Below are positions 19,641-28,600 of a stretch of 64,000 nucleotides of DNA, piece by piece. The stretch lies in NCBI RefSeq assembly GCF_900239935.1, contig NZ_LT965928.1, positions 1,487,407 through 1,551,406 of the forward strand, written 5' to 3'. The first letter of the stretch is position 1. Every line of letters starts with the position of its first letter. The notes below the pieces were generated by a model, which did not search any database, was not told the DNA's origin, and worked only from the letters and a program-made list of their open reading frames with translations. The stretch is from Pseudoalteromonas carrageenovora IAM 12662 (GTDB taxonomy: Bacteria; Pseudomonadota; Gammaproteobacteria; Enterobacterales; Alteromonadaceae). Made by a program: the position numbers and the translations under genes.

Positions 19641-20531
19641 CTAAACCAAACTCTCTAAAGCAGATTTTATATCGGTATGGTGAAAGCGATAATGATGTTC
19701 TTGCAACTTAGTTGGTTTAACAAACTGACCGGTAGTGAGCAAATCAGACATTTCACCCATTAGCACTTTAAGTACAAAGGCTGGCATAGGAATGAATGCC
19801 GGGCGTGATAGAGCTTCCCCTAAGCGTTTGCTAAATTGAGCATTGCTAACAGGGTTAGGGGCTGTTGCGTTTACAGGCCCCGATATTTCTTTGTGCTTTA
19901 TTATAAACAATATGAGCTGTGTCATATCGTCAATGTGTATCCACGACATACCTTGCTCACCACTTGCGATAGGGCCGCCTAAACATAGCTTAAACGCAGG
20001 TAACATTTTGGCTAGTGCCCCTCCTTTTTTTGATAGGACAATGCCAGTTCTTAATAAGCACACACGAGTTTGCTCTGATTGAGCTGCAAGCGCTGCGTTT
20101 TCCCAGTCTTTACACAGGGTGTGCGCAAATTCATTATGTGGTTCATCAAAACTTTCGTCGATGACCTTATTGCCTTGACGGCCATAAAAGCCTATAGCGC
20201 TGCCAGATATAAACGTGTGTGGTGGGGTAGAGCACGCTTTAATAGCGTTTGAAATTTGCTTGGTGATAATAAGGCGGCTATCGCGAATTATTTGCTTTTG
20301 TTTGTCGCTCCAGCGCTTATTTACAATAGGCTCGCCCGCAAGATTGATAACAACATCAACAGTATTAAAATCGACATTGTTAATATCACTTACTGCTTTT
20401 ACTTTATGGCTTAACAGTACATTTGCTTTGGTAGGATTACGGCTAAGCACGGACACCGTGTTGTGATGCAGTAAAAAAGGGCATAAATGTTTACCTATTA
20501 GCCCTGTCGCGCCTGTAATAAATATATGCAT
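19641..20531 (-). CDS. TIGR01777-family NAD(P)-binding epimerase-like protein (YfcH/SDR39U1)
   Basis: The protein has 296 residues. A Rossmann start (MHIFITGATGLIGKHLCPFLL) is followed by VDVVINLAGEPI, RWSDKQKQIIRDSR and the SGSAIGFYG segment. The C-terminal DUF1731-type part includes NATAPNPVSNAQFSKRLGEAL and RPAFIPMPAFVLKVLMGEMSD. The family has the extended short-chain dehydrogenase fold but no defined substrate; E. coli YfcH and human SDR39U1 are relatives. It stands alone between the cyclase and an intergenic gap. Confidence 0.9.
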   Translation of the reverse strand: MHIFITGATGLIGKHLCPFLLHHNTVSVLSRNPTKANVLLSHKVKAVSDINNVDFNTVDVVINLAGEPIVNKRWSDKQKQIIRDSRLIITKQISNAIKACSTPPHTFISGSAIGFYGRQGNKVIDESFDEPHNEFAHTLCKDWENAALAAQSEQTRVCLLRTGIVLSKKGGALAKMLPAFKLCLGGPIASGEQGMSWIHIDDMTQLILFIIKHKEISGPVNATAPNPVSNAQFSKRLGEALSRPAFIPMPAFVLKVLMGEMSDLLTTGQFVKPTKLQEHHYRFHHTDIKSALESLV

Positions 20532-20884
20532 TATTAATCCTTAAATTAAATGTGAGTAAGTAACCTAAACGCTTGTTATTAAACATAGCTTAATAACATT
20601 TAATTGTTAACAGCAATGAATTTAGTTACTAAAGGCCTGTTTTTTTACATGCAAACTTGCTTTGTTTTAAATGAAATTTATAGCCAAAAAATGCAAGCTT
20701 ACTGTTTTTATGACTCAATATTTTAATAAACCTATTAACCGTTACGCAGATTAATTAATACTCGCAGCACCCAGCTTTGCAAATTTATACGTAAAACTCA
20801 CTTTTATGATCACTTGGTAAATATTTCATTTAATTGGCTTTTGCCTTACACTAAAGCCTTATCATTAATAAAAGGATTAACGAA
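20532..20884. other. intergenic region, no recognised feature
   Basis: These 353 AT-rich bases separate two divergent genes. I see no ORF, hairpin terminator or repeat. The only clear element is an AAAGGA ribosome site nine bases before the TTG start at 20885. Promoters for both genes must lie here. Confidence 0.5.
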
Positions 20885-21919
20885 TTGGCAAGTTTAACTG
20901 GCGTAAATAAAAGCTTAATAGTTTTTGCTGCCTTGGTCGTAGTACTCGCAGGTATTAAAGCAGCGAGCGTGATTATTATTCCCTTTATTTTAGCGGCATT
21001 TATTGCCATTGTTTGTAATCCATTAATTAAATTTTTTGCACGTTACAGCATTCCTAAAGGTATAGCGGTAATGCTGGTTGTGCTAATTATTGTTGGCTTA
21101 GGGGTCAGTCTCGGCGGACTAGTTGGGCAATCGGTAAATGACTTTTCGCAGCAGCTCCCAGATTACAAAGCCAAACTTCAAGAAGATTTTGTATGGTTAG
21201 TGGACCTAGCTTCTCAATACAATATTTTAATAAATAAAGACCAAATATTGTCCATGTTTGACCCAGGTAAAATGGTTGATGTAGCCACCAATATGCTTAC
21301 TGGTTTAGGTGGCGTAATGGCTAATATGTTTTTGATTATATTAACCGTTGTTTTTATGCTATTTGAAGGCCCAATGCTGCGAAACAAAATTCACGCGGCA
21401 CTTAAAGACCCCGATAACAAAATGAAGCAGATTGACCGCTTTTTAGAATCTATAAATTCATATCTTGCCATCAAAACCTTAGTAAGCCTCGGCACAGGTA
21501 TTATAGCTGCGTTTTATTTATGGATTTTAGATGTTGATTACTTTGTATTGTGGGGCGTATTAGCATTTATGTTTAATTACATTCCTAACATTGGTTCTAT
21601 TATTGCCGCAGTGCCTGCTGTATTGCTTGCTCTTATAACACAGGGCCCTTTAATTGCGGGGCTTGTAGGCGCAGGCTATTTAACTATAAACACGGTGATG
21701 GGTAATATTATTGAACCTAAGTTTATGGGTAAGGGCTTAGGGCTTTCTACTTTGGTGGTGTTTTTATCATTAATATTTTGGGGATGGTTGCTGGGCACTG
21801 TAGGTATGTTGCTATCTGTACCACTGACTATGATTGTTAAAATTGCACTTGAAGCAAGTGAAGAAGGGAAGTGGATTGCCACTATGCTAGGTAGTGGCGA
21901 AAAAATAGAGCAAGATTGA
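20885..21919 (+). CDS. AI-2E family transporter (PerM/YdiK-like permease)
   Basis: The 344-residue protein has seven to eight hydrophobic helices. Family marks are FILAAFIAIVCNPLIKFF, the soluble middle around DFSQQLPDYKAKLQEDF, and the C-terminal block FNYIPNIGSIIAAVPAVLLAL, then NIIEPKFMGKGLGLSTLVVFLSLIFWGWLLG. Named after TqsA, these proteins export small molecules or act as Na+/H+ antiporters; the substrate here is unknown. The start is a TTG preceded by AAAGGA. The next gene is convergent, 14 bases away. Confidence 0.9.
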   Translation: MASLTGVNKSLIVFAALVVVLAGIKAASVIIIPFILAAFIAIVCNPLIKFFARYSIPKGIAVMLVVLIIVGLGVSLGGLVGQSVNDFSQQLPDYKAKLQEDFVWLVDLASQYNILINKDQILSMFDPGKMVDVATNMLTGLGGVMANMFLIILTVVFMLFEGPMLRNKIHAALKDPDNKMKQIDRFLESINSYLAIKTLVSLGTGIIAAFYLWILDVDYFVLWGVLAFMFNYIPNIGSIIAAVPAVLLALITQGPLIAGLVGAGYLTINTVMGNIIEPKFMGKGLGLSTLVVFLSLIFWGWLLGTVGMLLSVPLTMIVKIALEASEEGKWIATMLGSGEKIEQD

Positions 21920-21932
21920 GTTAATTAATTTA

Positions 21933-22346
21933 CTAGTTTACTGGCATTTTTAAAATGTCAGTAAACTGATGTGTTAATTGAATTTCACACTGCTTGTAGC
22001 TTATCGCTGCTGTTGTAGCATTAGGAAGTTTTAGTAAATAGCGCCATTGGCAGCTGCTTTCGATATATTTTTCGTGATTAATAATACTTCTTTTAAATAA
22101 AGGTAACACTTGGGTATTTCCTGTGGAGTCCTCTATTTGTCCTAGCTCATACTTACGTTTTTGTATCCATGTGCCTTGTACTTGCTTTGCTCTTTCAAGT
22201 TCACTATCAAGGCATTGAATGTATCGCTTAGCTTCGTCAGTACTTGCGTTTGCTACTAAAGTACAGGTGTCATCAGCAAAGCTGTATTGGCTTGCAATTA
22301 ACAGCACACTTGCTGCTAATCTAGTAAAAGTATTATTTTTTGTCAT
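21933..22346 (-). CDS. small secreted protein of the PhoPQ-like operon
   Basis: The protein has 137 residues with a signal peptide (RLAASVLLIASQYSFA). The mature part has four cysteines (DTCTLV, YIQCLDSEL, ESSCQWRYLL, YKQCEIQL). The cysteine and WxxxR spacing vaguely recalls LprI/DUF1311 lysozyme-inhibitor proteins, but I would not assign it. Its start overlaps the end of the histidine kinase gene by 14 bases, so it is translationally coupled. It is probably a periplasmic accessory or target of that two-component system. Confidence 0.7.
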   Translation of the reverse strand: MTKNNTFTRLAASVLLIASQYSFADDTCTLVANASTDEAKRYIQCLDSELERAKQVQGTWIQKRKYELGQIEDSTGNTQVLPLFKRSIINHEKYIESSCQWRYLLKLPNATTAAISYKQCEIQLTHQFTDILKMPVN

Positions 22347-23670
22347 TGTAATTAAACTCTAAAATAAATTGCGCACCGCCTAAGTTATCAGACTTAGTAA
22401 TAGTAAGCGTGCCGTGATACGACTTAACTAAATCAGATACAATTGCCATGCCTACACCGTGACCACTTTCGTATGTATCAAGGCGAGTGCCACGGGTTAA
22501 TAGTGATTCGCGCTTATCTTCTGGCACACCTGGGCCATCATCACTTATACCAATACATAGCGTTTTAGCTTGGATCACTTGTACTTCAACTTGTGAGCGA
22601 CACGCTTTGCAGGCGTTATCAATTAAGTTACCAAGTAGCTCCATTAAATCGGTTTGATCACCCAAAAAGTAGTCTTTTTCGGTTACAGTGCAATTAAATA
22701 TAATATCTTTATCACGGTAAACTTTGGCCATAGCACTTAAAATAGAGTCAACCACAGGCTTAACCGGCGTTTGTTTTTTCCATGTGTCTGATGCGCCAGT
22801 AGCAGCACGTTTTAACTGATGCTCGATCATCACATTAATTCGGTCTAATTGTTCTTGTGCGTCGGCATCGTTTGCAAGCGGGCTTGATTTAAGCACTGCA
22901 AGTGGTGTTTTAAGTGCATGTGCAAGGTCACTTAATGACGCTCTGTATCGTTCTTTTTGGCGCTGTTGTGACTCAAGTAATAAATTAAGGTCTGACTTTA
23001 TTGTTTGCAGTTCAACAGGGTAGAGCCCTTTAATTTCTTGAATATCGCCCGATTCAATTGCTTTTATCTCTTTATCGAGGCGTTGCAGCGGCCGTGCACT
23101 CCAAATAAATCCAATCGCCATAAGCCCAGCGATTGCAATACCCATAATGAACATCCAATCAACCAAGGTTTGTTTGAAACCATCCATTAGTCTAAGTAGT
23201 GCATCGTTTCGTTTTACTAATATAAAGCGGGCTTGTTCAGATTGGTCAATGTTATTAAGAATGACTGTAAGACTCAGTTGCCAATACACTGTATTTTTAT
23301 ATTCTACGCGGCGAAAATCAGCGGCACCTGCCTTAGTCTCTATTTGCTGGGGAACAAAGTTAACATTAACCGCCGACTCAGAGTGCCAAATAGGATCGTT
23401 GTCGCGGTAAATCATGGCGTAGGTATCTGAATTTAATCTGTTGAGTTCTGGCGCGAGAATAGTGCTTGGCATAATAATACCATGCTCTGTAAAGTCCACT
23501 TCAGAGATTAAAGAGTAGAGCTGTGCTTCGAGGGTTTTTTCTGTCGCATCAACTAATGAAGCGTAATACGCTTTACCAATTGAGTAAAATAATATGGGCA
23601 GGGCGACTAATAAAACAAAGACAAGGATAAATCCTTGCCTTATTTTAAGCGATATTTGAGGTGCTACCAC
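22333..23670 (-). CDS. PhoQ-like sensor histidine kinase
   Basis: The protein has 445 residues. TM1 is near 14-33 and TM2 near 170-190, enclosing a periplasmic sensor domain of about 140 residues; HAMP-like sequence follows. The phospho-accepting histidine is in SLSDLAHALKTPLAVLKSS. The ATPase domain has LLGNLIDNACKAC (N box), GISDDGPGVPEDKR (G1) and GHGVGMAIVSDLV (G2). The H-box with LAHALKTPL is characteristic of the PhoQ group. It overlaps the regulator gene by seven bases. Signals known for PhoQ (divalent cations, antimicrobial peptides, pH) are possible but not shown. Confidence 0.9.
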   Translation of the reverse strand: MVAPQISLKIRQGFILVFVLLVALPILFYSIGKAYYASLVDATEKTLEAQLYSLISEVDFTEHGIIMPSTILAPELNRLNSDTYAMIYRDNDPIWHSESAVNVNFVPQQIETKAGAADFRRVEYKNTVYWQLSLTVILNNIDQSEQARFILVKRNDALLRLMDGFKQTLVDWMFIMGIAIAGLMAIGFIWSARPLQRLDKEIKAIESGDIQEIKGLYPVELQTIKSDLNLLLESQQRQKERYRASLSDLAHALKTPLAVLKSSPLANDADAQEQLDRINVMIEHQLKRAATGASDTWKKQTPVKPVVDSILSAMAKVYRDKDIIFNCTVTEKDYFLGDQTDLMELLGNLIDNACKACRSQVEVQVIQAKTLCIGISDDGPGVPEDKRESLLTRGTRLDTYESGHGVGMAIVSDLVKSYHGTLTITKSDNLGGAQFILEFNYNDKK

Positions 23671-24338
23671 TGACTTTTAAGCCTGTAACCACGCCCGCGT
23701 AGTGTTTCTACTGGGTTTAGTGTGCCTTCAGGGTCAAGTTTTTTACGTAGGCGAAGTACAAATACTTCAATTACATTCGAATCAAGATCGAAATCTTGGT
23801 CGTATATGTGTTCAGTAAGCTCTGATTTAGAAATCACTTTTTGAGGGTTAACCATTAAGTACTCAAGTACTTTGTACTCGTAGGCTGTCAGGCTAAGCTC
23901 TTTATCATCAACCCATACTTGCTGTGAGCGTGTATGAATTTTAATCGGGCCCGCAGTCATTTCTGGGTTTGCCTTACCTGCACTTCGACGAATTAATGCA
24001 TTACAACGAGCAATTAACTCCTCCACATGAAATGGTTTAGTTAGGTAATCATCTGCACCTGCATCTAAACCTTCTACTTTATCTTGCCAGCGGTCACGCG
24101 CTGTTAAAATTAAAATAGGAATAGTTATGCCTTGTGCACGTGCCTTATTAATTAGCTCAATACCGTCTATTTTAGGTAAACCTAAATCAACTACGGCCAT
24201 ATCAAGCGGGTATTCTGTAATGTGGAAAAGACCTGCTTCACCATCGTGGCATAAATCCACACTGTAACGCTCTTTTTCTAGTGCATTACGTAGGTTATCT
24301 GCTAAATGTAAATCGTCTTCTATAACTAAAATTCGCAT
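23664..24338 (-). CDS. PhoP-like OmpR-family response regulator
   Basis: The protein has 224 residues. The receiver domain has the acidic pocket (VIEDD), phospho-acceptor aspartate near 51 in MAVVDLGLPKIDG and lysine in YLTKPF. The C-terminal winged helix includes LSLTAYEYKVLEYLM, VISKSELTEHIYDQDFDLDSNVIEVFVLRLRKKL and the RGRGYRL end. It sits between the PepSY gene and the kinase gene, with four bases to the former and an overlap with the latter. It should activate its own operon and envelope-stress genes by analogy with PhoP. Confidence 0.92.
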   Translation of the reverse strand: MRILVIEDDLHLADNLRNALEKERYSVDLCHDGEAGLFHITEYPLDMAVVDLGLPKIDGIELINKARAQGITIPILILTARDRWQDKVEGLDAGADDYLTKPFHVEELIARCNALIRRSAGKANPEMTAGPIKIHTRSQQVWVDDKELSLTAYEYKVLEYLMVNPQKVISKSELTEHIYDQDFDLDSNVIEVFVLRLRKKLDPEGTLNPVETLRGRGYRLKSQW

Positions 24339-24341
24339 TTG

Positions 24342-24602
24342 TTAATCCTTTTTCACTTCGCCGGTTTTTTTATTTATATGTAAATCAACGACGTGGCCGT
24401 CAGATTTGAGTATTCGTACGGTATAAAAATCTGTTTTTTCGGTAATTTTAAGGGTTTTACCGTCTATGGTTTGTTTTGCAAGTACTACAGCTTTCTTTTT
24501 GCTTACCTCAGTTTTTGCTGTTTTTGTACTCGTTGTGCTTGCTTGAGCTAAATTAGCAAAGCTAATACAAGCAATTAAACTAAGGCTTAATAATACGCGC
24601 AT
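24342..24602 (-). CDS. small periplasmic PepSY-type protein
   Basis: This 86-residue protein has a signal peptide (LLSLSLIACISFANLAQA), a Lys/Thr-rich linker and a single PepSY-like unit. The unit reads KKAVVLAKQTIDGKTLKITE, then FYTVRILKSDGHVVDLHINK and TGEV. PepSY domains are thought to inhibit peptidases or modulate envelope sensors. As first gene of the PepSY-regulator-kinase-secreted protein operon it is a good candidate for a sensor modulator (inference). An ATG with GGAAACTCC-rich leader upstream fits the start. Confidence 0.8.
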   Translation of the reverse strand: MRVLLSLSLIACISFANLAQASTTSTKTAKTEVSKKKAVVLAKQTIDGKTLKITEKTDFYTVRILKSDGHVVDLHINKKTGEVKKD

Positions 24603-24761
24603 GACGGAAACTCCTAGACCAGACCCACCTAGTTTAATTAACTAAGTTACTAAAATTCAAGTAAAAACGTTTAATTTAGTTTTACTTCGGTAATTTTAAT
24701 TAAAATCTTGTGAACAAACCCTGAATTGTGAGATAGCAACTGACCTCAGGGCATTTCACAA

Positions 24762-25064
24762 TTAAGCAGGTAATACTTTTTTAAACGGTTTAACTACTGA
24801 ATTATCGTAAACGCCGCCAGCTACGTAGGGATCAGCAGCAGCCCATTCGCGGGCCTCTTCTAACGATTCAAATTCGGCAACTACTAAAGAACCTGTAAAA
24901 CCAGCATCTTGTGGGTCTTCGCTATCAATGGCAGGTAAAGGACCCGCTGTAAATAAGCGGTTTTGAGAATCAAGCTCATGTAAACGTGCTAAATGAGCCG
25001 GACGAGCTGATTTTCTGAGCTCTAAGCTGTTTTCAACGTCAGTTGAGTAAATCATGTACAACAT
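24762..25064 (-). CDS. yciI: YciI family protein
   Basis: The protein has about 100 residues. It starts [19 protein letters not shown] and contains the conserved RPAHLARL histidine, TAGPLPAID and [24 protein letters not shown], ending in KPFKKVLPA. YciI proteins have a ferredoxin-like fold with a conserved His-Asp pair and are presumed enzymes or detoxifying factors. The frame is open four codons further (MRFT), but the family starts at MLY. In E. coli yciI lies next to yciB; here yciB is 2.4 kb away, with the NSS and CPBP genes in between. Confidence 0.88.
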   Translation of the reverse strand: MLYMIYSTDVENSLELRKSARPAHLARLHELDSQNRLFTAGPLPAIDSEDPQDAGFTGSLVVAEFESLEEAREWAAADPYVAGGVYDNSVVKPFKKVLPA

Positions 25065-25252
25065 AGTAAATCTCATAAATTTTGTTAAATTTGATTAATC
25101 AAATAATACCACAGCGTTGATACTTGGTGAATTAAAAGCGTATTTACACAGGTTTACACCAAGAATTATTTTTTACGCTGCAATTGCTTGAAAAGCGTTG
25201 TGTAACACTGGTAGAGTCGCTTGGATAACATAAATAATAACAAGGTTAACGC

Positions 25253-26677
25253 ATGAGCGAAAATAGAGAGCACTTTAGTTCCCGCCTCGGATTTATATTA
25301 GCAGCTGCTGGGTCTGCAGTTGGCATAGGTAATTTAGTTGGTTTTCCTGTTTCTGCAACAAAAAATGGTGGTGGCGCATTTTTACTCGTCTACGCTCTAT
25401 TTGTTGCATTTATATGTTTACCAGTGATGATGGCCGAAATGGCAATGGGGCGTAAAGCGCAAAAAGATCCTTTAGGCTCTTATAAAATTTTGGCTGATAA
25501 CGATAAAAAATGGAAAATTGCAGGTTTTTTAGCTGTATTAACTCCATTTATGATTGCTGTATTTTACATGGCTATTACTGTTTGGATTTTTGGTTACTTA
25601 AGTCAAACAGCTATGGGCAATTTAGATGTACTTGCCGATCCTAGTCATTTTGGCAGCTTTATAAACAGCTATACCGTGTTTGGCTACATGGCTGTTGTTG
25701 TTATTATTGTTAACCTCATCTTGTTAGGGGGTGTTAAACAAGGTATTGAAAAAGCAGCTAAGTTTTTAATGCCTGCTCTGTTTGTAATGCTTTTAGCACT
25801 TGTTGCCTACGTACTAACGCTCGATAACGCAATGGCTGGTGTTAAGTATTATATAATTCCTGATTTTTCTAAAATGAGTGCAAGTGTGTTAAATGGTGCA
25901 CTAAGCCAAGCATTTTTCTCATTGTCTTTAGGTATGGGTATTTTAATGACGTATGCATCTTACATATCTAAAAAAGATGACATAGTAGGCAGTGCTAAAA
26001 TGGTTGCCATTACCGATTCGTTAGTTGCATTTGTTGCAGGCCTAATGGTGTTACCGGCTATATTTAGTTTTGATCCAAATACAGACCCTGCTGCACTTTC
26101 AGACTCATCTGTTTCGATGATTTTTGTATACTTACCAAAAATATTATTAGCGCTGCAAAATGACATTGGTTACTTTGGCGCATCGGCCGTCGCATTTTCG
26201 TTTTTCTTGTTAGTCTTTTTTGCAGCAATTACATCGCTGGTCTCAATTGTAGAAGTACCTACAGCAACACTTAGTGACCGCAAGGGTATTAGCCGTAAAA
26301 AAGCACTTGGCATTTTAACCTTAGCAACAGGTGTATTAACTGTTTTATGTACTATGTCGTTTGGTATGGTCGATAGCTTAACGTCATTTACTAGTTATGG
26401 CAGCGGCAATAAAAGCTTTTTTGACATTGTGTATGATGTATTTTACGACACTATTTTACCGTTTAACGGCTTAATGGTGTGTTTGTTTGTAATGTATCGC
26501 TGGAAAAAAGTGCGTTTAACGCAAGAGTTAAGTCAAGGCTCGCCAAAGTATGCAGGTAGCTTTACAGAAAAATACGTAAACTTTTCGCTTTCAACGTTCA
26601 TACCGGTTATTTTATTAGTGATATTTATTAATACCGTAGCCACTAAGTTTTTTGCTTTTAAGTTATTTGGATTTTAA
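25253..26677 (+). CDS. neurotransmitter:sodium symporter (NSS/SNF family)
   Basis: The protein has 474 residues and about 12 hydrophobic helices. The diagnostic first helix is SRLGFILAAAGSAVGIGNLVGFPVSATKNGGGAFLL. Later blocks are LPVMMAEMAMGRKAQKDP, FFSLSLGMGILMTYASYISK and AITSLVSIVEVPTATLSDRKG. The family couples uptake of amino acids or amines to Na+. LeuT-type proteins are the best-studied bacterial members; the substrate here is not predictable. It is monocistronic with a terminator after the stop. Confidence 0.93.
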   Translation: MSENREHFSSRLGFILAAAGSAVGIGNLVGFPVSATKNGGGAFLLVYALFVAFICLPVMMAEMAMGRKAQKDPLGSYKILADNDKKWKIAGFLAVLTPFMIAVFYMAITVWIFGYLSQTAMGNLDVLADPSHFGSFINSYTVFGYMAVVVIIVNLILLGGVKQGIEKAAKFLMPALFVMLLALVAYVLTLDNAMAGVKYYIIPDFSKMSASVLNGALSQAFFSLSLGMGILMTYASYISKKDDIVGSAKMVAITDSLVAFVAGLMVLPAIFSFDPNTDPAALSDSSVSMIFVYLPKILLALQNDIGYFGASAVAFSFFLLVFFAAITSLVSIVEVPTATLSDRKGISRKKALGILTLATGVLTVLCTMSFGMVDSLTSFTSYGSGNKSFFDIVYDVFYDTILPFNGLMVCLFVMYRWKKVRLTQELSQGSPKYAGSFTEKYVNFSLSTFIPVILLVIFINTVATKFFAFKLFGF

Positions 26678-26702
26678 TCTTAACTGCTTTTTAAACTCGA
26701 TT

Positions 26703-26730
26703 AGCCGCGTTATTTAACGCGGCTTTTTTG
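26703..26730. terminator. intrinsic terminator between convergent genes
   Basis: The stem AGCCGCGTT / AACGCGGCT with loop ATTT is followed by T6 on the plus strand. It can serve the NSS gene and, in reverse, the CPBP gene. Confidence 0.85.
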
Positions 26731-26731
26731 T

Positions 26732-27409
26732 TTAACTAAGTGCACCAGAATCTAAGTAGCTGCCAATTCCAAGGGTAAACATCCAAATGCCCCACAAGCT
26801 ATGTTCAATAACACACACAAACGTTGAGCGGCTTTGTGCATAGGTATACGAAAAGAGTAATCCGCCTAAAAATGCTAATCCTACGGCAATCCAATTTGCA
26901 TACACTATATGCGCAAGCGCAAACACAGTGGCACTAACAATTATACGAACCCCTTTTTTAGGCATAATGCGTTTATAGCGATGGAAAAAGTAGGTTCTAA
27001 ATATTAGTTCTTGCGGTAATACTGAAAGCAGCGGATACAACACAATTAAAAGTAGCCAGTCGCTAAATGAGTTTAGGGGGAGGGTAAACCAGTTTCCTTG
27101 GTGGAGAATCCCGTAAAACATACCCGAGAACAGGGCGCCTAAAAAAAAGAAGCTAAATATTCGTCTTTTAACAGCAGAGAACTGCCCAAGGCTTGTGAGT
27201 CTAAAGCGTTTAAAATGCGGATCGCTAAGCAGCAACATACAGCAAACACTCATTAAAATTATTAATGCAGGAATAAGCCAGTTAGCTAAATAATGGCGTA
27301 ACGCAAAGCCTATTAAAGGCAACGTTATAAAAACGAGGGTAAATTCAAACCAGCGGTATTGATTGGCGTTCAAGGTCGTCTCTGATTGCGTTTTTTTACA
27401 AACTAACAA
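26732..27409 (-). CDS. CPBP-family intramembrane protease-like protein
   Basis: The 225-residue, mostly hydrophobic protein fits the CPBP (CAAX protease/Rce1-like, Abi) family. Motif 1 reads VLPQELIFRTYFFHRY, motif 2 is VFALAHIVYANW, and motif 3 is in CVIEHSLWG. In most members motif 1 is EExxxR; here the first glutamate is glutamine. In archaeal Rce1 that residue is catalytic, so activity is uncertain, although the histidines are kept. Its role is unknown; relatives cleave prenylated proteins or bacteriocin precursors or act in immunity. Confidence 0.83.
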   Translation of the reverse strand: MLVCKKTQSETTLNANQYRWFEFTLVFITLPLIGFALRHYLANWLIPALIILMSVCCMLLLSDPHFKRFRLTSLGQFSAVKRRIFSFFFLGALFSGMFYGILHQGNWFTLPLNSFSDWLLLIVLYPLLSVLPQELIFRTYFFHRYKRIMPKKGVRIIVSATVFALAHIVYANWIAVGLAFLGGLLFSYTYAQSRSTFVCVIEHSLWGIWMFTLGIGSYLDSGALS

Positions 27410-27440
27410 GCAAAGACGACATTTTTATGACGATATAAAC

Positions 27441-28016
27441 TTACTTAGCAGGTTCTTCTTCGTCCGGTAGGTATTTGTATAAAGCAATAATAGTGGCAAA
27501 AATACTCACAAAGGTAATGCCCATTAAGCCAAACACTTTAAAGTTAACCCAAAAATCGAGTGAAAAGTTATAAGCAATGTAAATATTGAGCACCGCAATA
27601 CCGGCTGTTATGGCAACCCACATTAAATTAAGTTTATTCCATAGAGGCTCTGGCACGGAAATTTCTTGTTTTGAATCGTTCGCGTTTTCGAGTATTGAGC
27701 TTAATGCTTTTTTAACCAGATTTTTATTAAGTGCATAGCGGCTTACAAGTAAGGTTAAGCTTAAACCAGCGTAAATTATTGTGGCTTTCCATTTTATATA
27801 CTGCTCGTCATGAAAAACTAAAGTCAGCGTACCAAATACAGCGGCAATCCCAAAAAATATCCACTGACGGGTAGGCACTTTACCGTGTTTAAAGTAGCTA
27901 TAGGCAACTTGGATAAGTGTAGTTGCCATTAAAAGGCCCGTTGCCCAGTAAATATCAACCAGTTTAAATACCGCAAAGAATAATATGAGCGGAATGTATT
28001 CAATTAATGCGTGCAT
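27441..28016 (-). CDS. yciB: YciB / inner-membrane septation protein A
   Basis: The protein has 191 residues. It begins MHALIEYIPLILFFAVFKLVDIYWATG, with KVPTRQWIFFGIAAVFGTLT and LWNKLNLMWVAITAGIAVLNIYIAYNFSLDFWVNFKVFGLMG, all characteristic of the family. Five hydrophobic segments place it in the inner membrane. YciB is linked to septation and envelope integrity and interacts with elongation and division proteins in E. coli. It is monocistronic or co-transcribed with the CPBP gene 31 bases downstream. Confidence 0.93.
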   Translation of the reverse strand: MHALIEYIPLILFFAVFKLVDIYWATGLLMATTLIQVAYSYFKHGKVPTRQWIFFGIAAVFGTLTLVFHDEQYIKWKATIIYAGLSLTLLVSRYALNKNLVKKALSSILENANDSKQEISVPEPLWNKLNLMWVAITAGIAVLNIYIAYNFSLDFWVNFKVFGLMGITFVSIFATIIALYKYLPDEEEPAK

Positions 28017-28188
28017 ATACTACCTAAATTATACAAAAAGAAGTCAGGGAAGTTTTTACCACATAACACCAAGCAACTACAAGGTTGACTTGTTGCCCTG
28101 TAAGCCTTAGCCTGCGTGGCTTTATTTATTCATCATCATATTCTTACGCTTAACCACCCCTGATTAAGCGTGCATTTAGGAACCTAAA

Positions 28189-28458
28189 ATGAACAAAGCC
28201 CAACTTATTGCCCAAATAGCTAAAAGTAGTGACCTTACAAAGAAAGATACCCAAGCTGTACTTGCAAGCTTGCAAAAAGTGATTACTAAATCGCTCTCAG
28301 AAGGTGACCAAGTGCAAATTAATGGTTTTGGCACGTTTGCATTAAGTTACTACCCAGCGCGAGCCGGGCGTAATCCGCAAACAGGCGAAGCTATTGAAAT
28401 AGAAGGCGCAAATAAAGCCGTATTTAAACCAGCTAAAGCATTAAAAGATCTTCTTTAA
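28189..28458 (+). CDS. HU-family DNA-binding protein
   Basis: This 89-residue protein has the HU/IHF fold. An alpha-helical dimer part (MNKAQLIAQIAKSSDLTKKD) is followed by the saddle core VQINGFGTFALSYYPARAGRNPQTGEAIEI, in which GRNPQTG is the DNA-arm signature. It ends KPAKALKDLL. The family bends and compacts DNA. The sequence differs from HupA/HupB in the region before the arm, so it may be an additional HU paralogue. It stands alone, with no terminator visible directly after it. Confidence 0.92.
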   Translation: MNKAQLIAQIAKSSDLTKKDTQAVLASLQKVITKSLSEGDQVQINGFGTFALSYYPARAGRNPQTGEAIEIEGANKAVFKPAKALKDLL

Positions 28459-28502
28459 ATAGGTTTATTTAGCTCTTCTTGGCGCTATTAAATATAAAAA
28501 TT

Positions 28503-28600
28503 ATGGGTTTTGCCCATCACGTCAACAAGTTGTACGCCTACAAAAAAAACTAATGCCGAGCATGAGTTGTAGGCGCTGGACTTGCTCACGCGAAAGCGAA
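28503..28600. repeat. REP-like palindromic sequence
   Basis: CGCCTACAA at 28535-28543 is the exact complement of TTGTAGGCG at 28567-28575 across a 23-base loop. The right arm continues CTGGACTTGCTCACGCGAAAGCG, which resembles the TGTAGG-AGC-ACTTG-TCGCG layout of REP elements in other gammaproteobacteria. A smaller hairpin (ATGGGTTTTGCCCAT) precedes it. The rest of the 342-base gap up to 28800 shows no other feature except the AAGGAG ribosome site of the next gene. Confidence 0.5.
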
